The position numbers and the translations under genes were made by a program. This document shows positions 1 through 12,684 of a stretch of DNA of 64,000 nucleotides, in pieces. Location of the stretch: assembly GCF_000699445.3 (NCBI RefSeq), contig NC_067200.1:5410950-5474949 (forward strand), given 5' to 3'. The notes under the pieces are model-generated. The model was not told the DNA's origin. It saw only the letters and a list, made by a program, of their open reading frames with translations, and did not search any database. Source of the stretch: Schistosoma haematobium (Eukaryota > Platyhelminthes > Trematoda > Strigeidida > Schistosomatidae). Each line of letters begins with the position of its first letter. Position 1 is the stretch's first letter.

Positions 1-219
1 ACCACACTCACTACTGCATCTAAACCTCATAGCCTATGTCGTTTGCTTGAGAAGCCCATAAAAAGAGTCTGGGTCACGACATTTACTCCGTACTGTACAA
101 TAGTATGACGTATTATGACCACATTGTCATACATGAACTACTACTTGAATGTTTTTTCCACCATGTAAATAAATCTCGAACCCCAAATATTATTATCAAA
201 CGCATCAGCAAAAATAATC

Positions 220-505
220 AGGGAGACTATAATTTATGGATAAACAAATCAGATGTAAGTGGGCAGATCTTAGATTGTGACACGCCATTTACACACTCAT
301 TTGACTGAATGCCATTTTGGGATTGTAGATAATGTTGGTTCGTGATTAAAACGTCAAACTTATTCCTAACTCTAATATCCGACTGTAAGTCCTAATCCTA
401 ATTCCGTACAACATTAAATAGCACTTATTTAACCCTGAATAGTGGGTAGACATTCAAAGGTCATTTTAGAGTTGCTCAAAGGTCGTCTCGACAAATGAAC
501 TTAGT
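220..505. mobile_element. eroded copy of the MITE family seen at 46177-46463
   Basis: The left side has GGGAGACTATAATTTATGGA, the same terminal sequence as the 46177 element, followed by the shared CAATCAG-like context. The right side at about 483-497 has a decayed complement (AAGGTCGTCTCGACA). The middle shows the C-T-A-A-T-C-C-T-A-A-type stretch shared with the family. No reading frame. Confidence 0.55.
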
Positions 506-519
506 GCTACTAAACGTGG

Positions 520-1350
520 TTTCAATAATATACACGCCACCATCAAAATTCTTAAACCACATGGAAGTTCTGGTGCAGATGGCAGCCTAATCTAGAACTA
601 AAAGACAATAAATACCAGCCGAGAGGCCGTTGCGTGGAGGCTGATCAAAAAGTTTTCTTGGTCGGAAAAAATTGGCCTGACACACAAAGTTCAGTGACTT
701 GCTTTCGCGTTTTGTCATTCAGATGGTCCATCAGACATGTATCGCATGGCCTGAGCCTTAGAAACTCATGCTAGGTGGTCGGAATGAAATTATTTGCCCC
801 GCACTAACTAGTTTCTTAACCACTCCAGAAATGAATGTTATCAGGAAACAATATTAAGAGGAACAAAGCAACGAGTCATAGTTGACGTTTAGAACTGACC
901 GGATTTTTCTGCGCTACTTCTCGTTGTAATCAGCTCTAAACTCCACCTGCATTCGTTCTCGACCAGTAGTTGCTCGTCGCAACGCAATATATACTAGGAA
1001 TGCTGACTCATATTAAATAGATGTGTCTTACCGAAATTTATATTTTAATGAACGAGAATTTGTCCTCCTGTCTCTGTGATCAATGTGTCTTATGGCATAC
1101 CGACCTAAATGAATAACTTATTACAATAAATCCTGTAGCATTTATCTTGCCTATAGACTGACATACCTCGTGTAATATTACTGTTGTCTGAGGATAAATT
1201 GTCATTGTGATTATTATTATAATGAGGTAGTGTTTATGGGCCGGTAATTTGCAACATCTGCTGCAGATCCTGATATAATTTCGGGGATGACATATGTACT
1301 TTTCCAGGTAGTAGGGCAACACGTTTTAGAATGGTATTACAGGTAGTTTA
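520..1350. other. nothing recognised
   Basis: AT-rich sequence with short frames only (for example 1322-1080 minus), none with a family resemblance. Confidence 0.5.
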
Positions 1351-1351
1351 G

Positions 1352-1660
1352 GAATTACCTACTTACTTACGCCTGTTACCTCTAGTAGAGGAGTATATAC
1401 CGCCTACTGGTCGTTACTTGCATTTTTTGGCACACCAGCTGGAGTATCATCTCGTCTTTCAGTATGCACATTGCCTTGGAAGTATTCTGCACACTAATGT
1501 ATATGATAGTGAGTCTTTAGTGCTGGCAGTAAACTCTCGTTTTCTCTGTGGAAGATACTAGAATAGTGGTTGTAGTAGGTCTTCATTCAAATCGTGGAAC
1601 AGAATGGTTGGAGCGTGAGGTTATCTTTTTATACATACAACTTTTTCAACATTCATTATG
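1352..1660 (-). mobile_element. 3' end fragment of non-LTR family B
   Basis: Contains TACTTACTTACGCCTGTTAC, the complement of the (TAAG)n-tailed 3' end found at five other places in the window (for example 12050-12066 and 52588-52604). The adjoining sequence has diverged, so this is an old or variant copy. Confidence 0.5.
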
Positions 1661-2292
1661 GGATAGAAGGAAATGTAACGCTCGCGCAAAGCAGAGAAGT
1701 AAGTAACACATAGAAATTTATATTTGATTAACCTTTGCAATTAATTGTAATTTTCTTAGCATCATTCTAAATTATTATTTCACGGATGTTTATAGTAATA
1801 TCCGGTTTTACTCTGTATACTGTTACATGAATATACATGTATTTATAATAGTGCACTAACGGTTTTTAAAATAGTTGTTTTACTTCAGAGGTCGATATTC
1901 ATTACACTAACATTATCATGATTGAACCCTTTCACCGGGTGTTCATTTCTTTTCTCTCTTTTTTTCCTTTTAAGTAAATATTATTCTTAGCATTCCGAAT
2001 TTTGTATTTAAGACAATAACTTGTGTCAAACTTAAATGAACTCCTCAAAAAAGTTTTACCTTCACTATGCATATATGTAAGATCCGTTTTGAAGGTTTTT
2101 CGTGTGAAAATCCCTACATGTATACACTTGCAATTTATTCCTAACGATTCCTTCATTTGTACATTTTGTTAGACTTTTTGATTACATTTGAGATGGTAAT
2201 ATTTGTATTTTATTATAGTTTTTAGTTTTCTTATGCGGTCACTGTGTTTTCATGTTTCTACCTGAACTGCATTTGCATTGTTTTAGTTGATA

Positions 2293-2648
2293 TGTAGTGT
2301 GGAGTCGAGTAGTGGTAGACTATGAACACCACTACAAAGAAATGCGTGTCAGGATATTCATAAAATCCCCCGGAAGCCAAATATCAGAAGGCAGTTAATG
2401 TACCAAGTCGAGATATATTTGCTGGCGATCTCGTGGTATCGGAAGAATACCGAGATCGTGCCAGGATACAAGCCTGGTTACTGAGTGTAACCGGATTCGC
2501 GCGAGGTCACAATCGAAGTAAGTATAGTGGACGTTTTTAGCACAGTTGAACAAAGAGCACATTAAAACAGTCACTGGTGTAATTGGTTATAATAATAATT
2601 GTTTTCATTAAACCAATCGTGTTCTCGTGATAAAAGTGAGTCACTACA
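2293..2648. mobile_element. solo LTR with 4 bp target-site duplication
   Basis: 356 bp, beginning TGTAGTG and ending CACTACA, a perfect 7 bp terminal inverted repeat of TG...CA type. It is flanked by GATA at 2289-2292 and 2649-2652, so both edges are fixed by a 4 bp target-site duplication. No gag or pol next to it, so it is a solo LTR left by recombination. A second, older copy is at 4727-5099. The 4 bp duplication would suit a gypsy-like or BEL-like element; the family is not identified. Confidence 0.85.
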
Positions 2649-2652
2649 GATA

Positions 2653-4720
2653 TTTAGTCTTGGCGGCTGTCACTTTTATTTGTTCCTCCTTTTGATTGTG
2701 TTGCTTGCATTGACTGGATTTTTGCATTTTTGATTGTGAATTCAAGCACTCTTCCAGAACTGGAAACACTCTGTGTTATAAAACAACCAAATATTACCTT
2801 TTGAACGAACCTGATCTAGCCAGAAAACGATAGAACAACATTTATTTGTTGCTATTGGTAACTTTCTTGCATGCTTTATCAACTCGTTTATTTGTTGTAA
2901 TTTAGATTTGATTAATTGAATAATTATTGGTGGAATAACTGAGTGGTAATATTTGTTTATGTAATAATGTACATTTTTATTTATGATGAATGTTAGAGCT
3001 GTCATTTACCCAATCACCTTGTTTTGGTTTTAACTGGGCAATAGCGCGTATCTAAACTACCCAGACAGTTATTATACAGTCCAAACCTTATTTTGGATTC
3101 TACATATATGACTTACACATACTGATATTTGGTTATCCTTCCCACTTAGTTGAGAATTTCACAGCATCACTCCAAACTATGACTGCACAAACACTTATTC
3201 TAACGTCATGTCTTACTGCAATAATGAGTCGTTTTTCTTAATTATTTTTTATTTCATTTTTTGTTGCTAGTTTGGCGATACATACGCAGTCGTTTATTTT
3301 TGTTCTGTGTTCGTATACACGCTTATTAAACGATTTGCGTATTTCACATCTCCTGTATTTCTATTACCTTATTTTCTCCCTTTCCTTCTTTAAAGTCTAT
3401 TCAATATTCGTCTCAGTTACAAAGAACCTGATCTGTTATTTTTATTCTATTATCATTATAGTCTTTTTTCTTCTTTCCAAATGTGGCAAATATAATGCTG
3501 ACATTTTTGAAACTGGCGTATTATTTTATTTTTGAAGAAACCGGCAATGGTTCATTCACAACATTTTGAGAATAATAATCATAAACACTTTGTCTTCAAT
3601 ATTTTAACACTAAGATTGTGTTCTTGGCAGGCCTTCAACCGACAGACTTAAAGGTTTTGCATCAGCTTCCTCCTTGGTCCGACTCTCACCGGGATGTTCG
3701 TCAGACTAATATGTTAAAGAAAAACGCATCCGCACCATATCATAAGTGGATATACAGTACTAAACTCTCGTTGTAACTACCAGCCAGCTTGAAGCAAATG
3801 TTTCTTAACAGATCTACAACATTCCAAATATAAACCCAAAATACCTGCTTCATTTTGGTTCACTTCCCAGGAGTGATTGAAATATTAGGTGAAAAAACAA
3901 TAATACTCAGTATTGGGTTGTAGAATCAAGTAGCCTCCTTAAGGTTAGTAAAATAATCCTAGTTTCATGGACTACCTGACTATCATGATGTTATTAAGCA
4001 TAATATAATAAGGAAACTATGTTTTCTAAGGTCGCTTAAGAGTCGGTTTATTTTCTTTCTTACAATTATGCATGTCCTACCATTAATAAGTGTCATTGAT
4101 AATCAACCAGTATGGCAATATATCACATTCAGGGGCATTATGGGCAGATATAACCTTTGGGTTAGGTATATGACCCAGCAAACAGAAAGGTGATGGTTTG
4201 TGTGAGTACAGAGGCAACGTTTTCGTGCAGGAAACTCTCAATTTTATACAATGTTCTCTGACTCTAATTTATTTGGAGACGGGTAAAAGGGGGTATAAAA
4301 ATACGTTTAGTCAGAGTAAGTGACGCCTTCCAAAACTTAGGTGATTCGTATACACCATAGTCTATTTTTGTGCTTAATCAAATATAAAAGTAAATACGAT
4401 CGTAATTGCTACCTTTAAATTTTGTAGATATATAATGGAAATGAACCAGTTATAATGCTTAACATCAATATGTAATAGTAATTATAGCCACAATAATAAT
4501 GAGCATCGTAGCTTTCAATTTATCTTATGGCCCGAAAAGTTATTATTGTTATCATGGGTATATAAGTGTTGGGTAGAAACCGTTTTGCGATTCTTCAGGA
4601 ATGTAATAATACACAAGTTTCAATAATGTTAGCACGACATTTGCCACATCTGCAAAAAAGGTTATGTGTAATTGAAAAGAAAATAAGGGAATAGAAATGA
4701 AGGAAGTGAGGAATATGTAA
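2653..4720. other. nothing recognised between the two solo LTRs
   Basis: I looked for gag or pol sequence between the LTR copies at 2293 and 4727 and saw none. The two LTRs have separate flanks, so this is not the interior of one element. Confidence 0.5.
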
Positions 4721-4726
4721 AGAGTT

Positions 4727-5099
4727 TGTAGCGTGGTGCCGTCGAGTCGCGGTTGACTATGAACACTACTACAAGAAGACTATAAGACAGTTAACCGATA
4801 AAGTCCTCCGTAAGCCAAATATCGGAAGGCAGTTGACGGCTGTAGTCGAGATGTATTTGTTGGCGGTCTCCTGGTTTCGAAAGGATACCGAGATTGTGCC
4901 AGAGTAGTACAAGCGTGGTTACCGAGCGTAACCGAACCCGTGCAAGGTCAAAATCGAAAGATAATGGAGCAGTAATATGACTGTCTTTAGCATAGTCAAA
5001 CAAATGAGCACAGTAAAACAATCACTGGTAAAGCTGGTTATAATAATGATTGTTTCTATTAAATCAATAGCGTTCTCTTGATAAAAGTAGGTCACAACA
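4727..5099. mobile_element. second, degraded copy of the 2293-2648 LTR
   Basis: Shares most of its length with the 2293-2648 LTR (for example GCCAAATATC.GAAGGCAGTT and CGAGATTGTGCCA-type blocks). The ends are decayed to TGTAGCG and CACAACA. Flanks AGTT and AATT match at three of four bases, so the target duplication is uncertain. It abuts the Penelope-like element at about 5105. Confidence 0.75.
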
Positions 5100-5104
5100 A
5101 ATTA

Positions 5105-6975
5105 ATAGGCGTGCTTGGGAACATATAACAAGAATAAAGGATTATGAGATGGTTGAGAAGATTTGTAGCTCATGTAGAGGATTTTGATGGGGTTTTGTTC
5201 TTTTAGCTGGATGGTATGTTCATCGTTCTTCTCAACGACGTCATCAGCACAAACTTCAGGTAGAAGTGAAGTGTTTGAATTTCTCCACATGTGGTTCACA
5301 GCTTGTCCTGTACACCCCGATGTCGATTGGTTCTTGTTGATCTTTAACCTGTCATTGTTTACTTCTCTGATTTGATTGTATCCTTTTTTATGTTTGTACC
5401 TATGTTTGTGCATAATTTTCCTAATTGGTTGATAAATTGGGTCGATTCCAATGTGCTTGTTCATTCCCGATTGACCTGAGTTCCAAGCTTCTAAAAACTC
5501 TCTTGTGTATTCGGAATTGACTATATCCAAAACATCCACATTTTTCCAGTCTAATATGTGTCCGCAGTTGTCCACATGCATTGATATAAGTAAGGATGTC
5601 TCATGGCGTTTGACCGCCAATTGACGTTCATTTAGGAGAAGATGAAAAGGGCGTCCGCTTTGCCCGATATAGCGCTTTTTTCAGTTGGCACAATTTACTT
5701 CGTAGATGGTGTTTGGTTTGTCTTCTTTTGTCATTTCATCCTTTGGTTTGCTATAGGATTGCTCGTAGTGATTTGGTTAGTTTGTATTCAACATCTATTC
5801 CAAAGGTTTTCAGCAGTCTCGTTATCGTTTCTGATATACGTTTTATGTGTGATTGGTTGATCTATTTGTTGATTTCTGTACTTGACTTTGTTCCCGATGA
5901 TGCTTGCGGCTGGTATTTTATACTGAATTCAATTGTGTAGCCGTTCTTTTGAAAGATGGTCTTCAGGTATTTTTTTTCATTTTTCCGTGCTACAAGTGTG
6001 TTGCAGCGTGTCCTCGTCTTTTGGACAAAGTTTGTACTCATTTGGTTTTGTGAGCTCTTGGATTGTTGGTATTGTAGTAGACAATTTGATCTGTGTTGGC
6101 CGGCTTCGGATGTACTTAAGTTTCCAGTTTTTCTGTATTGGTTCTAGTGATCAGTACGTCCAAGAATGGTAGTTTGTTGTTCGATTCTTGTTCCATTGTT
6201 AGCAAGATGTCATCGAAGACTTTGTTGATCAGCTTGTAAGTGTTTTCTAGCTCATTCTTTTTGATGATGACGAGTGTGTAGTCCACATAATGAATCAAAA
6301 TTTTTGGCTTCATCACTAGTAAAATTGAGACTCTCAATCTGTACATCACTGCTTCTGTGATAAGTCCTGATATTGGTGGTTCCATCGGTGTTCCTTTAGT
6401 TTGTTCGTGTATTTTGTTGTTGAATTGAAAATATGTTGTTACGCACAAACCGATGAGTTTTAGTAAACTTTGACATTTAAGCTTCGTGTACTTTGCGAAA
6501 TTTGTGTCCTTGATGAGAAGCGGGGGTGAAGTTTCTTGCTAAGCTTGGTTTATTTGAGGTGAATAAGTCTGTTGCATCGAGGGATATCATCATCTCGTCG
6601 TTGTTTATTTCAGTTCTTTAATCTGTCCGAGGAATTGCACGGGGGATTTGATAAAGTGATTGGATGAATCCACTAAATGTTTTAGTATTCGTGAAATTTC
6701 TCCTGTCGGACTGTATGTTGTAGTTCCGGGGAGTTCTACAGTTGGAGGTAATGAGATGTTTGGTCTGTGTATTTTCGGCCTACCGTATAACTCAGGGAGT
6801 ACTGGTCCACTGGGTTTCGTTCTCCACTGACCTTGCTTTGATATTTGTCCTGCTTTGATGAGCTTGTTTAAAGTCTTTGAGATTAAGTTGACAACCGAAT
6901 TACTCGTATTATACAGCCGACATCTAAACTGGGACATGGATCGGATACATGCACTATTTAAGTTTGTCAGCAAAT
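5105..6975 (-). mobile_element. Penelope-like element, RT and GIY-YIG parts (degraded)
   Basis: Penelope-like elements encode a reverse transcriptase related to telomerase and, in this class, a C-terminal GIY-YIG endonuclease. On the minus strand: 6973-6605 has a G-R-P-K-I-H block; 6448-6116 has GTPMEPPISGLITEAVMYRL and HYVDYTLVI (YVDD with the last Asp changed), then LPFLDVLITR; about 5740-5580 has IYEVNC...RYIGQSGRP, the GIY-YIG start; 5620-5102 has HVDNCGHILDW and the C-terminal end. Frames are broken by stops and shifts, so it is not functional. A plus-strand relative lies at 37000-38215. Confidence 0.85.
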
Positions 6976-6984
6976 AGAAAGGTT

Positions 6985-7410
6985 TTGCCAGGTGTAAAGC
7001 AATCGCATATGTCGTTAATATACAGGACGAACAATGGGTCCAATGGCTGAGCCCTGGTGGGCAACACTGGTAATGTTCTGAGAGTCAAAGAGGTGTTGCT
7101 CTATTTTTGCCATCAAGATTTGATCTTCTAAGAAAGACGAGATCTAATTATGCAACTTACCATCAATACCGAGAGTCCAGTTTGAATAAGAGAGAAGAGT
7201 ACTGTACTTTATCAAGCGCTTTAGTAAAATTAAAGCAGAGAGTAACAACTAGCTTCCCTTTATCCCTACTGTTTATTGCATGGTCAAAGTAGTTTGTCAC
7301 AGGTTATGCAAGACATTTTGGAAATAAATTCATGTTGTGAGTGTATAATCAAATGGCGCTTATCTAGATGATTGTTAATTGCCTTCCCAATAATCTTGTC
7401 TATATTGTAT
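6985..7410 (-). pseudogene. CR1-like reverse transcriptase fragment, right part
   Basis: Minus-strand translation gives pieces such as KIIGKAINNHLDKRHLI, SQHEFI, and near 7040-6990 a P-Q-G-S-A-I-G-P-like PGLSHWTHCSS/YINDICDCFTPGKTFLF region, which are reverse transcriptase blocks of the CR1/Jockey type. It has many stops and shifts. It is separated from its upstream half (7670-7890) by an inverted Sm-alpha insertion. Confidence 0.55.
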
Positions 7411-7411
7411 T

Positions 7412-7640
7412 GTCTATTTGAATCTATTCGCTGATGTTTGGGACTGCAGTTGATCAATCTGTTATTGGTATATGTGCACTCTGTACGGATTGCCTCGATA
7501 TTGTCTTAGGTCACAAGGACTATAAGCAAATATGGATGGTGGCTAGCAGTGGAATGGAGGTACATCCACCTGACGAGTCTCAGAGAGGACGAAGTGAGCG
7601 TCATGGATTTCAGAGCCACCCACCATCCATCTATGCTTAT
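7412..7640. mobile_element. Sm-alpha-type SINE, inverted dimer, with decayed hammerhead
   Basis: Left half (7412-7556) reads as the complement of the Sm-alpha 3' tail; right half (7556-7640) reads as plus-strand hammerhead. The hammerhead core C-T-G-A-C-G-A is intact, but the GAAA box is GAAG and the cleavage-side stem is altered, so activity is doubtful. The flanks share ATAATCTT.TC (about 7390-7400 and 7638-7649), a possible target-site duplication inside a CR1-like RT. Confidence 0.7.
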
Positions 7641-7664
7641 AATCTTCTCCACAGTTCCAGATAT

Positions 7665-7890
7665 GATGGAAGTATGGTTAATCGGGCTATAGTTGTCTAC
7701 ATCCAGCCTAGGTCCGTTTTTAAAATAAGGGATGATGTATGTAGTTTTCCAATGCCTGAATCAGAGGACAGATACAATATTTTAGTAAGCGGGATATTAA
7801 TGTCAGAACCTCCGTATTTAATTAAGTTATTATTATTTCCCGATAGCCTATTTGGATGGCTATCCGCATGTCGAAGGAACGTTTGGTTTA
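7665..7890 (-). pseudogene. CR1-like reverse transcriptase fragment, left part
   Basis: The minus strand reads LTKILYLSSDSGIGKL, then ILKTDLGWM and ARLTILPSYL, resembling the S-L-x-S-G-x-x-P...I-x-K and N-Y-R-P-I-S-L-T-S blocks just before the segment encoded at 7410-6985. It is thus the upstream half of the same element. Stops are present. Confidence 0.45.
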
Positions 7891-7899
7891 ATCTGGCCA

Positions 7900-9425
7900 G
7901 TAGTTAAAAGGGATACGTACCACGGCGTACCCATTCGTGATCTGGTGCCTTCAGACAGGTGGGTCCGTTAAAACTAATGTAGTCAGCACCCAGTGTCGAA
8001 GACTTTCATGACTACTGATTTTGGGGATTTATTTACATTGACAAACTGTATGGACAAGAACTTTCACCTATTCAGATACAACTATTTTGATCATGACTTA
8101 TGAAATCATGTTGGTGCTCAAATCAAGAAGTTATGCACAGGAAGAAAGCTCTTTATAATAAGGTGACTTCAATCACTGGGAAGAAGACTAGAAAACGGTT
8201 ACTCTAGTAGGTTCCAGGCAGTGTTGCTTGCCATATGTAACCCAGAATTATAGGTTAGACCTCTTTGCATTGCCTTATAGCGGATAAGGAGGTGATCCAA
8301 TTTTGATATATGGGATACTTGAATTGATTTTAAAGCTGATCTACCCCTTTTTTCTCCCATGGGACAACTCAGAGAATGTAGCTGGCAAATTTAAAAGCCA
8401 AGGAATAATAGAATGTATATAGCACGCAGGTTCTCCTAGTGACTAATTAAATGTCAGAATTTGGACTCAGAAATGTAATATATTTTTATCACTGAAGACT
8501 GAACAAAATGTCGAACACTAAATTTCCGCACACATTAATACTTACGTTACTACATTGTATGTTTCCCTATCCCACGTGTTTTGCCCCTATTATCTCTTAT
8601 CCGCCCAATACATCTAACAAAACATACAGTCTTGATGAAACAGGTTATATACTTACGCTTAGTCTCTAACATAGTTACATCATATCTCATAAAAGGGGTG
8701 AATATTGGACCTTGATATGGATCCAGACAAGGATATGTTTTGGGTTTGTTAAGTCGATGTGAAAAGATGGAGATGTTGATTATAGACCACGAGTATTTAG
8801 CGGTTAAACCACTTGGCTTTCAACCAATGGGTTGTACATTCAAACCCCACTCTACCTTGACAGTTTCGGCAACCGAGTGGTGTTATTAGAGTCCTTACAT
8901 AGTGTGTCTAGATGCTAGACGTATAGATATTTAGTTAACATTTTTCACGGTATTATGAACTGGTTGGATGGCTTCTAACATTATTGTATTCTCCGTACCT
9001 ATTTGCTACTAATAATATCTTAACAATTATGACCAACTATTGCATTAATACCCTCATTTTTAATCTTCAGTCAACTCGTAGGGTTGGCAGTTTCCATGCA
9101 GAATAAATATTACAGTGTATTATCACTTCGTTTCGTTGGTTCTGAACAATATAAATAAACTAGATTGTATTGATAAAACTGGGTATTTGTAAACCTGGAA
9201 GGTTCGCGGAGATTCAGAAAGTTATTGTACTTCTTAGTTATAAGGTTCTGAGTCTATGTTAATCCTTGCTGCTTTTCTTCCAGCGTAGATCTAGCTTCCC
9301 TTTGGAAGTGTCCACTGATGAGGCTGGTACCACTTGTTCGAGTAGGGTGTGCCAGCCATTGACTACTCGGTAAAAATTAATTCCACTCCGAGTTTATTTG
9401 ATCGTGGTTTTTAAACCTTATGGGG
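7900..9425. other. mostly unrecognised, decayed repeat sequence
   Basis: Apart from the tRNA-like fragment at 8770-8900 no gene or element could be defined. Minus-strand scraps near 7900-7990 may continue the CR1-like fragment. Confidence 0.4.
8770..8900. repeat. possible tRNA-derived SINE fragment
   Basis: Shows T-A-G-C-G-G-T-T-A-A-A, then GGGTTGTACATTCAAACCCC, with box A- and box B-like spacing, followed by ACAGTTTCGGCAACCGAGTGG. A related stretch occurs at 13215-13330. Weak evidence. Confidence 0.35.
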
Positions 9426-9429
9426 ACTT

Positions 9430-9845
9430 TGGAGACAATTTGTTCTAGTGAGGTCAAAACGTGGCATCAGTGCTTGAAGTCACTAACTTGTAGTCTGAGC
9501 CATGTTGGCAGATGCAGACTACTTGGTTGGGGTCCGTGTGACTATCGTAACCAATGGTTGGAGACTGTGTGACATAGCTCAGAATCGATCACAATGGTGT
9601 AGGTGTATACACTCTATATCTTCCCTTAAATCATGAGATTAAAACCGCTTCATACCTTTCTACCGACTAATTCTTTCTTCCTATACTATGTCCTTATATG
9701 CAATCTTTCTTTTATATATTACCACCACTGAATCGACTATTTCTGTCAATCCGGTGTTCATCTTGTTGTGCTAATGAGGTATGGCAACTTGGAGCGATGC
9801 ATATATGTGCTTGGTCCTACGTTGTAGCTGACTGACTGAGTGAGT
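9430..9845 (+). mobile_element. 3' end of RTE-like element, 5'-truncated
   Basis: Matches the 3' part of the element at 20820-16827: the segment AAAACGTGGCATC, the GGTTGGAGAC...GATCACA block, the C-C-T-A-C-G-T-T-G-T-A-G end and a terminal tail of C-T-G-A units. 5' truncation is typical of target-primed insertion. Confidence 0.8.
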
Positions 9846-10689
9846 GAGGTCAAAAATGTAGGACATATCAACATCCAGATCAATATGTAAGACACAATAC
9901 CGACATAAGGTCAACTCGCCGTCTACAATAAGGGGAAAAGTTTAGACGTATTAAGTGCTCATCGTTGGAGAGTTTAGAAAAACCCGTTAGTAATGTATTT
10001 GGTTCCTACGTGCTAAACACTGGAGTGCGGTAACATCCCTAATAAGACATGAAAAAGGTGCTTAGATGTAATATTCGGATTAAGGTTTCAAATAAGCAGG
10101 TATAAAATCGGAAACATCCTAGCCAATTTTTAGGTAACTTGACTAATGTACTATTTAGACTGACAGTTCGATAGACACCATATGTCTCCTTTCACATTTA
10201 AATATAAGGGTGACGATGGCATCATTTCAATCCCTATGTTAAACAGTGTTGTGAGTGATTCTGAAATAGTGTCCGCAAGGAATGACAGCAGTCGTAGTCA
10301 TAACTCATCAGGCCTCGGCAACGTACCACGTTTAAGGTGGACAAATAATTGAAGAACAGCTCTCTGAGTAGTAAACACTGGTCTTGTGGCTGGTACCGTA
10401 GCAGTGTGGGTGTGGAAAGTATTGATAAAAACATTTTCAGAACAGACCTCGTCAAAACAATTTGATAAACTTCCATTTATCATATCTGATTCAGGTAGTA
10501 TAGATGGATTATCGTGCAACATTAATAAGGGAAGTCCGTCACTGCGTTATATTCTTTGCTTAATGCGTGAAAAGAAATCGTTTTGAGACAGTGCGTTTAT
10601 CGTATGCCAACTCTCCTTCATACGTACTGCAAGATCTAGCTTTAGACTTTTTTTTACATATATTCATGACTTCTCAGTACTCACACGTA

Positions 10690-10985
10690 AATGATTCGCG
10701 ACTTGTTGACATGGCTCAGAATCGATCACAGTGGCGTCGGTGTATACACTCCCTGTCTTCCCTTAAACTAAGAGATTAAAATCACTTCATATATTTCTTT
10801 CTACTAACTAATTCTTTCTTCCTATACTATATCCTTATATGCAATCTTTCTCCTATATATTACCACCTTCGACCTAACCACTCCTATGATTCCGGTGTTC
10901 ATCTTGCTGTGCTAATGAGGTATGGCAACCTGAACCGATGCACATATGTGCCTGGTCCTACGTTGTAGCTGACTGACTGACTGTT
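10690..10985 (+). mobile_element. 3' end of RTE-like element
   Basis: Contains ATGGCTCAGAATCGATCACA, the CTTATATGCAATCTTTC segment, the CCTGGTCCTACGTTGTAGCT end and a (CTGA)n tail at about 10969-10983. Same family as 9430-9845. Confidence 0.8.
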
Positions 10986-11340
10986 AGGAAAAACTCCTAA
11001 AAATATCCCATGAACCATAGCAGCTTTTGACTTTTGCAATCGATTCACGAGGGCAGTGTAATTGCTTACGTGTTGACCATGAGATGAACGGTATTATTAC
11101 GTTCTCGAATGTGGTCTTAAACTTGATTAGATTTAGCTGTCATATATGTATATACATGGTTAATGTTTAATGTGTGTAAACTCCGCGGATCATTTTCTTC
11201 CATTAGAAAACATTTAGGAAAGCCAATCATGAAGCTACTCATCAGTTAGAACACGTTTATGATTGGATTTTTCGTATTTTTGTATGGTTCGCTAATTTGT
11301 TAATGACAATCTAGAATCTGATGCTAATCTATATGTCTGT

Positions 11341-12066
11341 TCACATCATTACACCCCACATCAAAACCGAGTGAAAAAAATCGACGAAACAGAAAACAAA
11401 AGTAATACTGACAGCATGCAACAATCGAATCACACTTGACGGAGAAGATTTGGAATATGTAAAAACGCTTACATATCTGGGCAGCATCATTGATGAACAG
11501 GGTGGATCTGATGCAGATGTGAAGGCGCGGATCGGCAAAGTGAGGGCAGCATATCTACAACTAAAGAACATCTAGAACTCAAAACAACTGTCAACCAACA
11601 CCGAGGTCAGAATTTTCGATACAAATGTCAATATAGTTCTACTGTATGGGGCGGAAACCTGGAGAACTATGAAAGGTATCACCCGGAAGATACAGGTGTT
11701 TATTAACAGCTCTCTACGCAAAATACTTCGGATCCGTTGACCAGATACTATCAGCAACAACCTACTTTGGGAGAGAACGGACCAGATCCCAGCGGAGGAA
11801 GAAATCAGGAAGAAGCACTGGAAGTGGATAGGACACACATTGAGGAAAGCACCGAACTGCGCCATAAGGCAAGCCCTCACATGGAATCCTCAAGGCCAAA
11901 GGGGAAGAGGAAGACGAAAGAACACATTAGGTCGAGAAATGGAGACAGACATGAGAAAAACGAACAAAAATTGAATAGAACTAGGGGGGAAGGCTCAAGA
12001 CAGAGTGGGTTGTAGAATGTTGGTCGGCGGCCTATGCTCCATTGTGAGTAACAGGCGTAAGTAAGT
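11341..12066 (+). mobile_element. non-LTR family B, RT C-terminal fragment
   Basis: The plus strand reads [20 protein letters not shown], then GGSDADVKARIGKVRAAYLQ, then YGAETWRT and [13 protein letters not shown], the region after the RT catalytic core in many flatworm non-LTR retrotransposons. Two or more stops break it (for example TAG at about 11572). It ends in AACAGGCGTAAGTAAGTAAC, the (TAAG)n tail typical of this family. Confidence 0.8.
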
Positions 12067-12684
12067 AACTGACTGGAAATAGAAATAAGAATATAAACTT
12101 GCAGTACAAACGGTAGAAATAAAGTCTAGGAGTGAGGAATGACACGACTCAAATTTAGGACGGAAGTGGAGAAAGAATGTAACTGCACCACTGTGATAAA
12201 TGTAGCATGTCTCCAACTATAAATTTTGGGTATTGTACAAGCTTCAGTCGGAAAGTTTAGACCTACTTACCTGGTTTAGACCAGCAACTAACTTCGTAAC
12301 AAATAGTGTATCTTGACGCACCCTCCTCTTCTAACATTATCCCCAGCCTATCCGTATGTCCATCGTCATTTCGAGTTCGAGTTGAAAGTAACTGACCACA
12401 CGAAACATAATATGCCTTTTATTTTAAAATCTAGTGACTTATTCCTAACCCCATTATTGGTCATTTAGTATCTCAATCAAACATATTCAATTCGAGTTCG
12501 TTACTTTCTATAACATTACCTTATAATATTCAAAGTATTCAACAGTATACGTGTTTTAAATGTTTGAATTTATTTTTTACTTGTTTTATTTTATTTCAAG
12601 CTTAGATTGTTGGAAATTTAACTGTGAACTTTTCTGTTAATACTATCTTATCTATCTTGATTGCATTAGATTGTTCATCCTATC

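Noticed and set aside
2293..5099. A complete LTR retrotransposon with both LTRs
   Set aside because: The left LTR has its own 4 bp duplication, the right copy is much more degraded, and there is no pol between them.
7434..7907. 157-codon plus-strand frame
   Set aside because: It spans an inverted SINE and the antisense of an RT fragment, so the open frame is chance.
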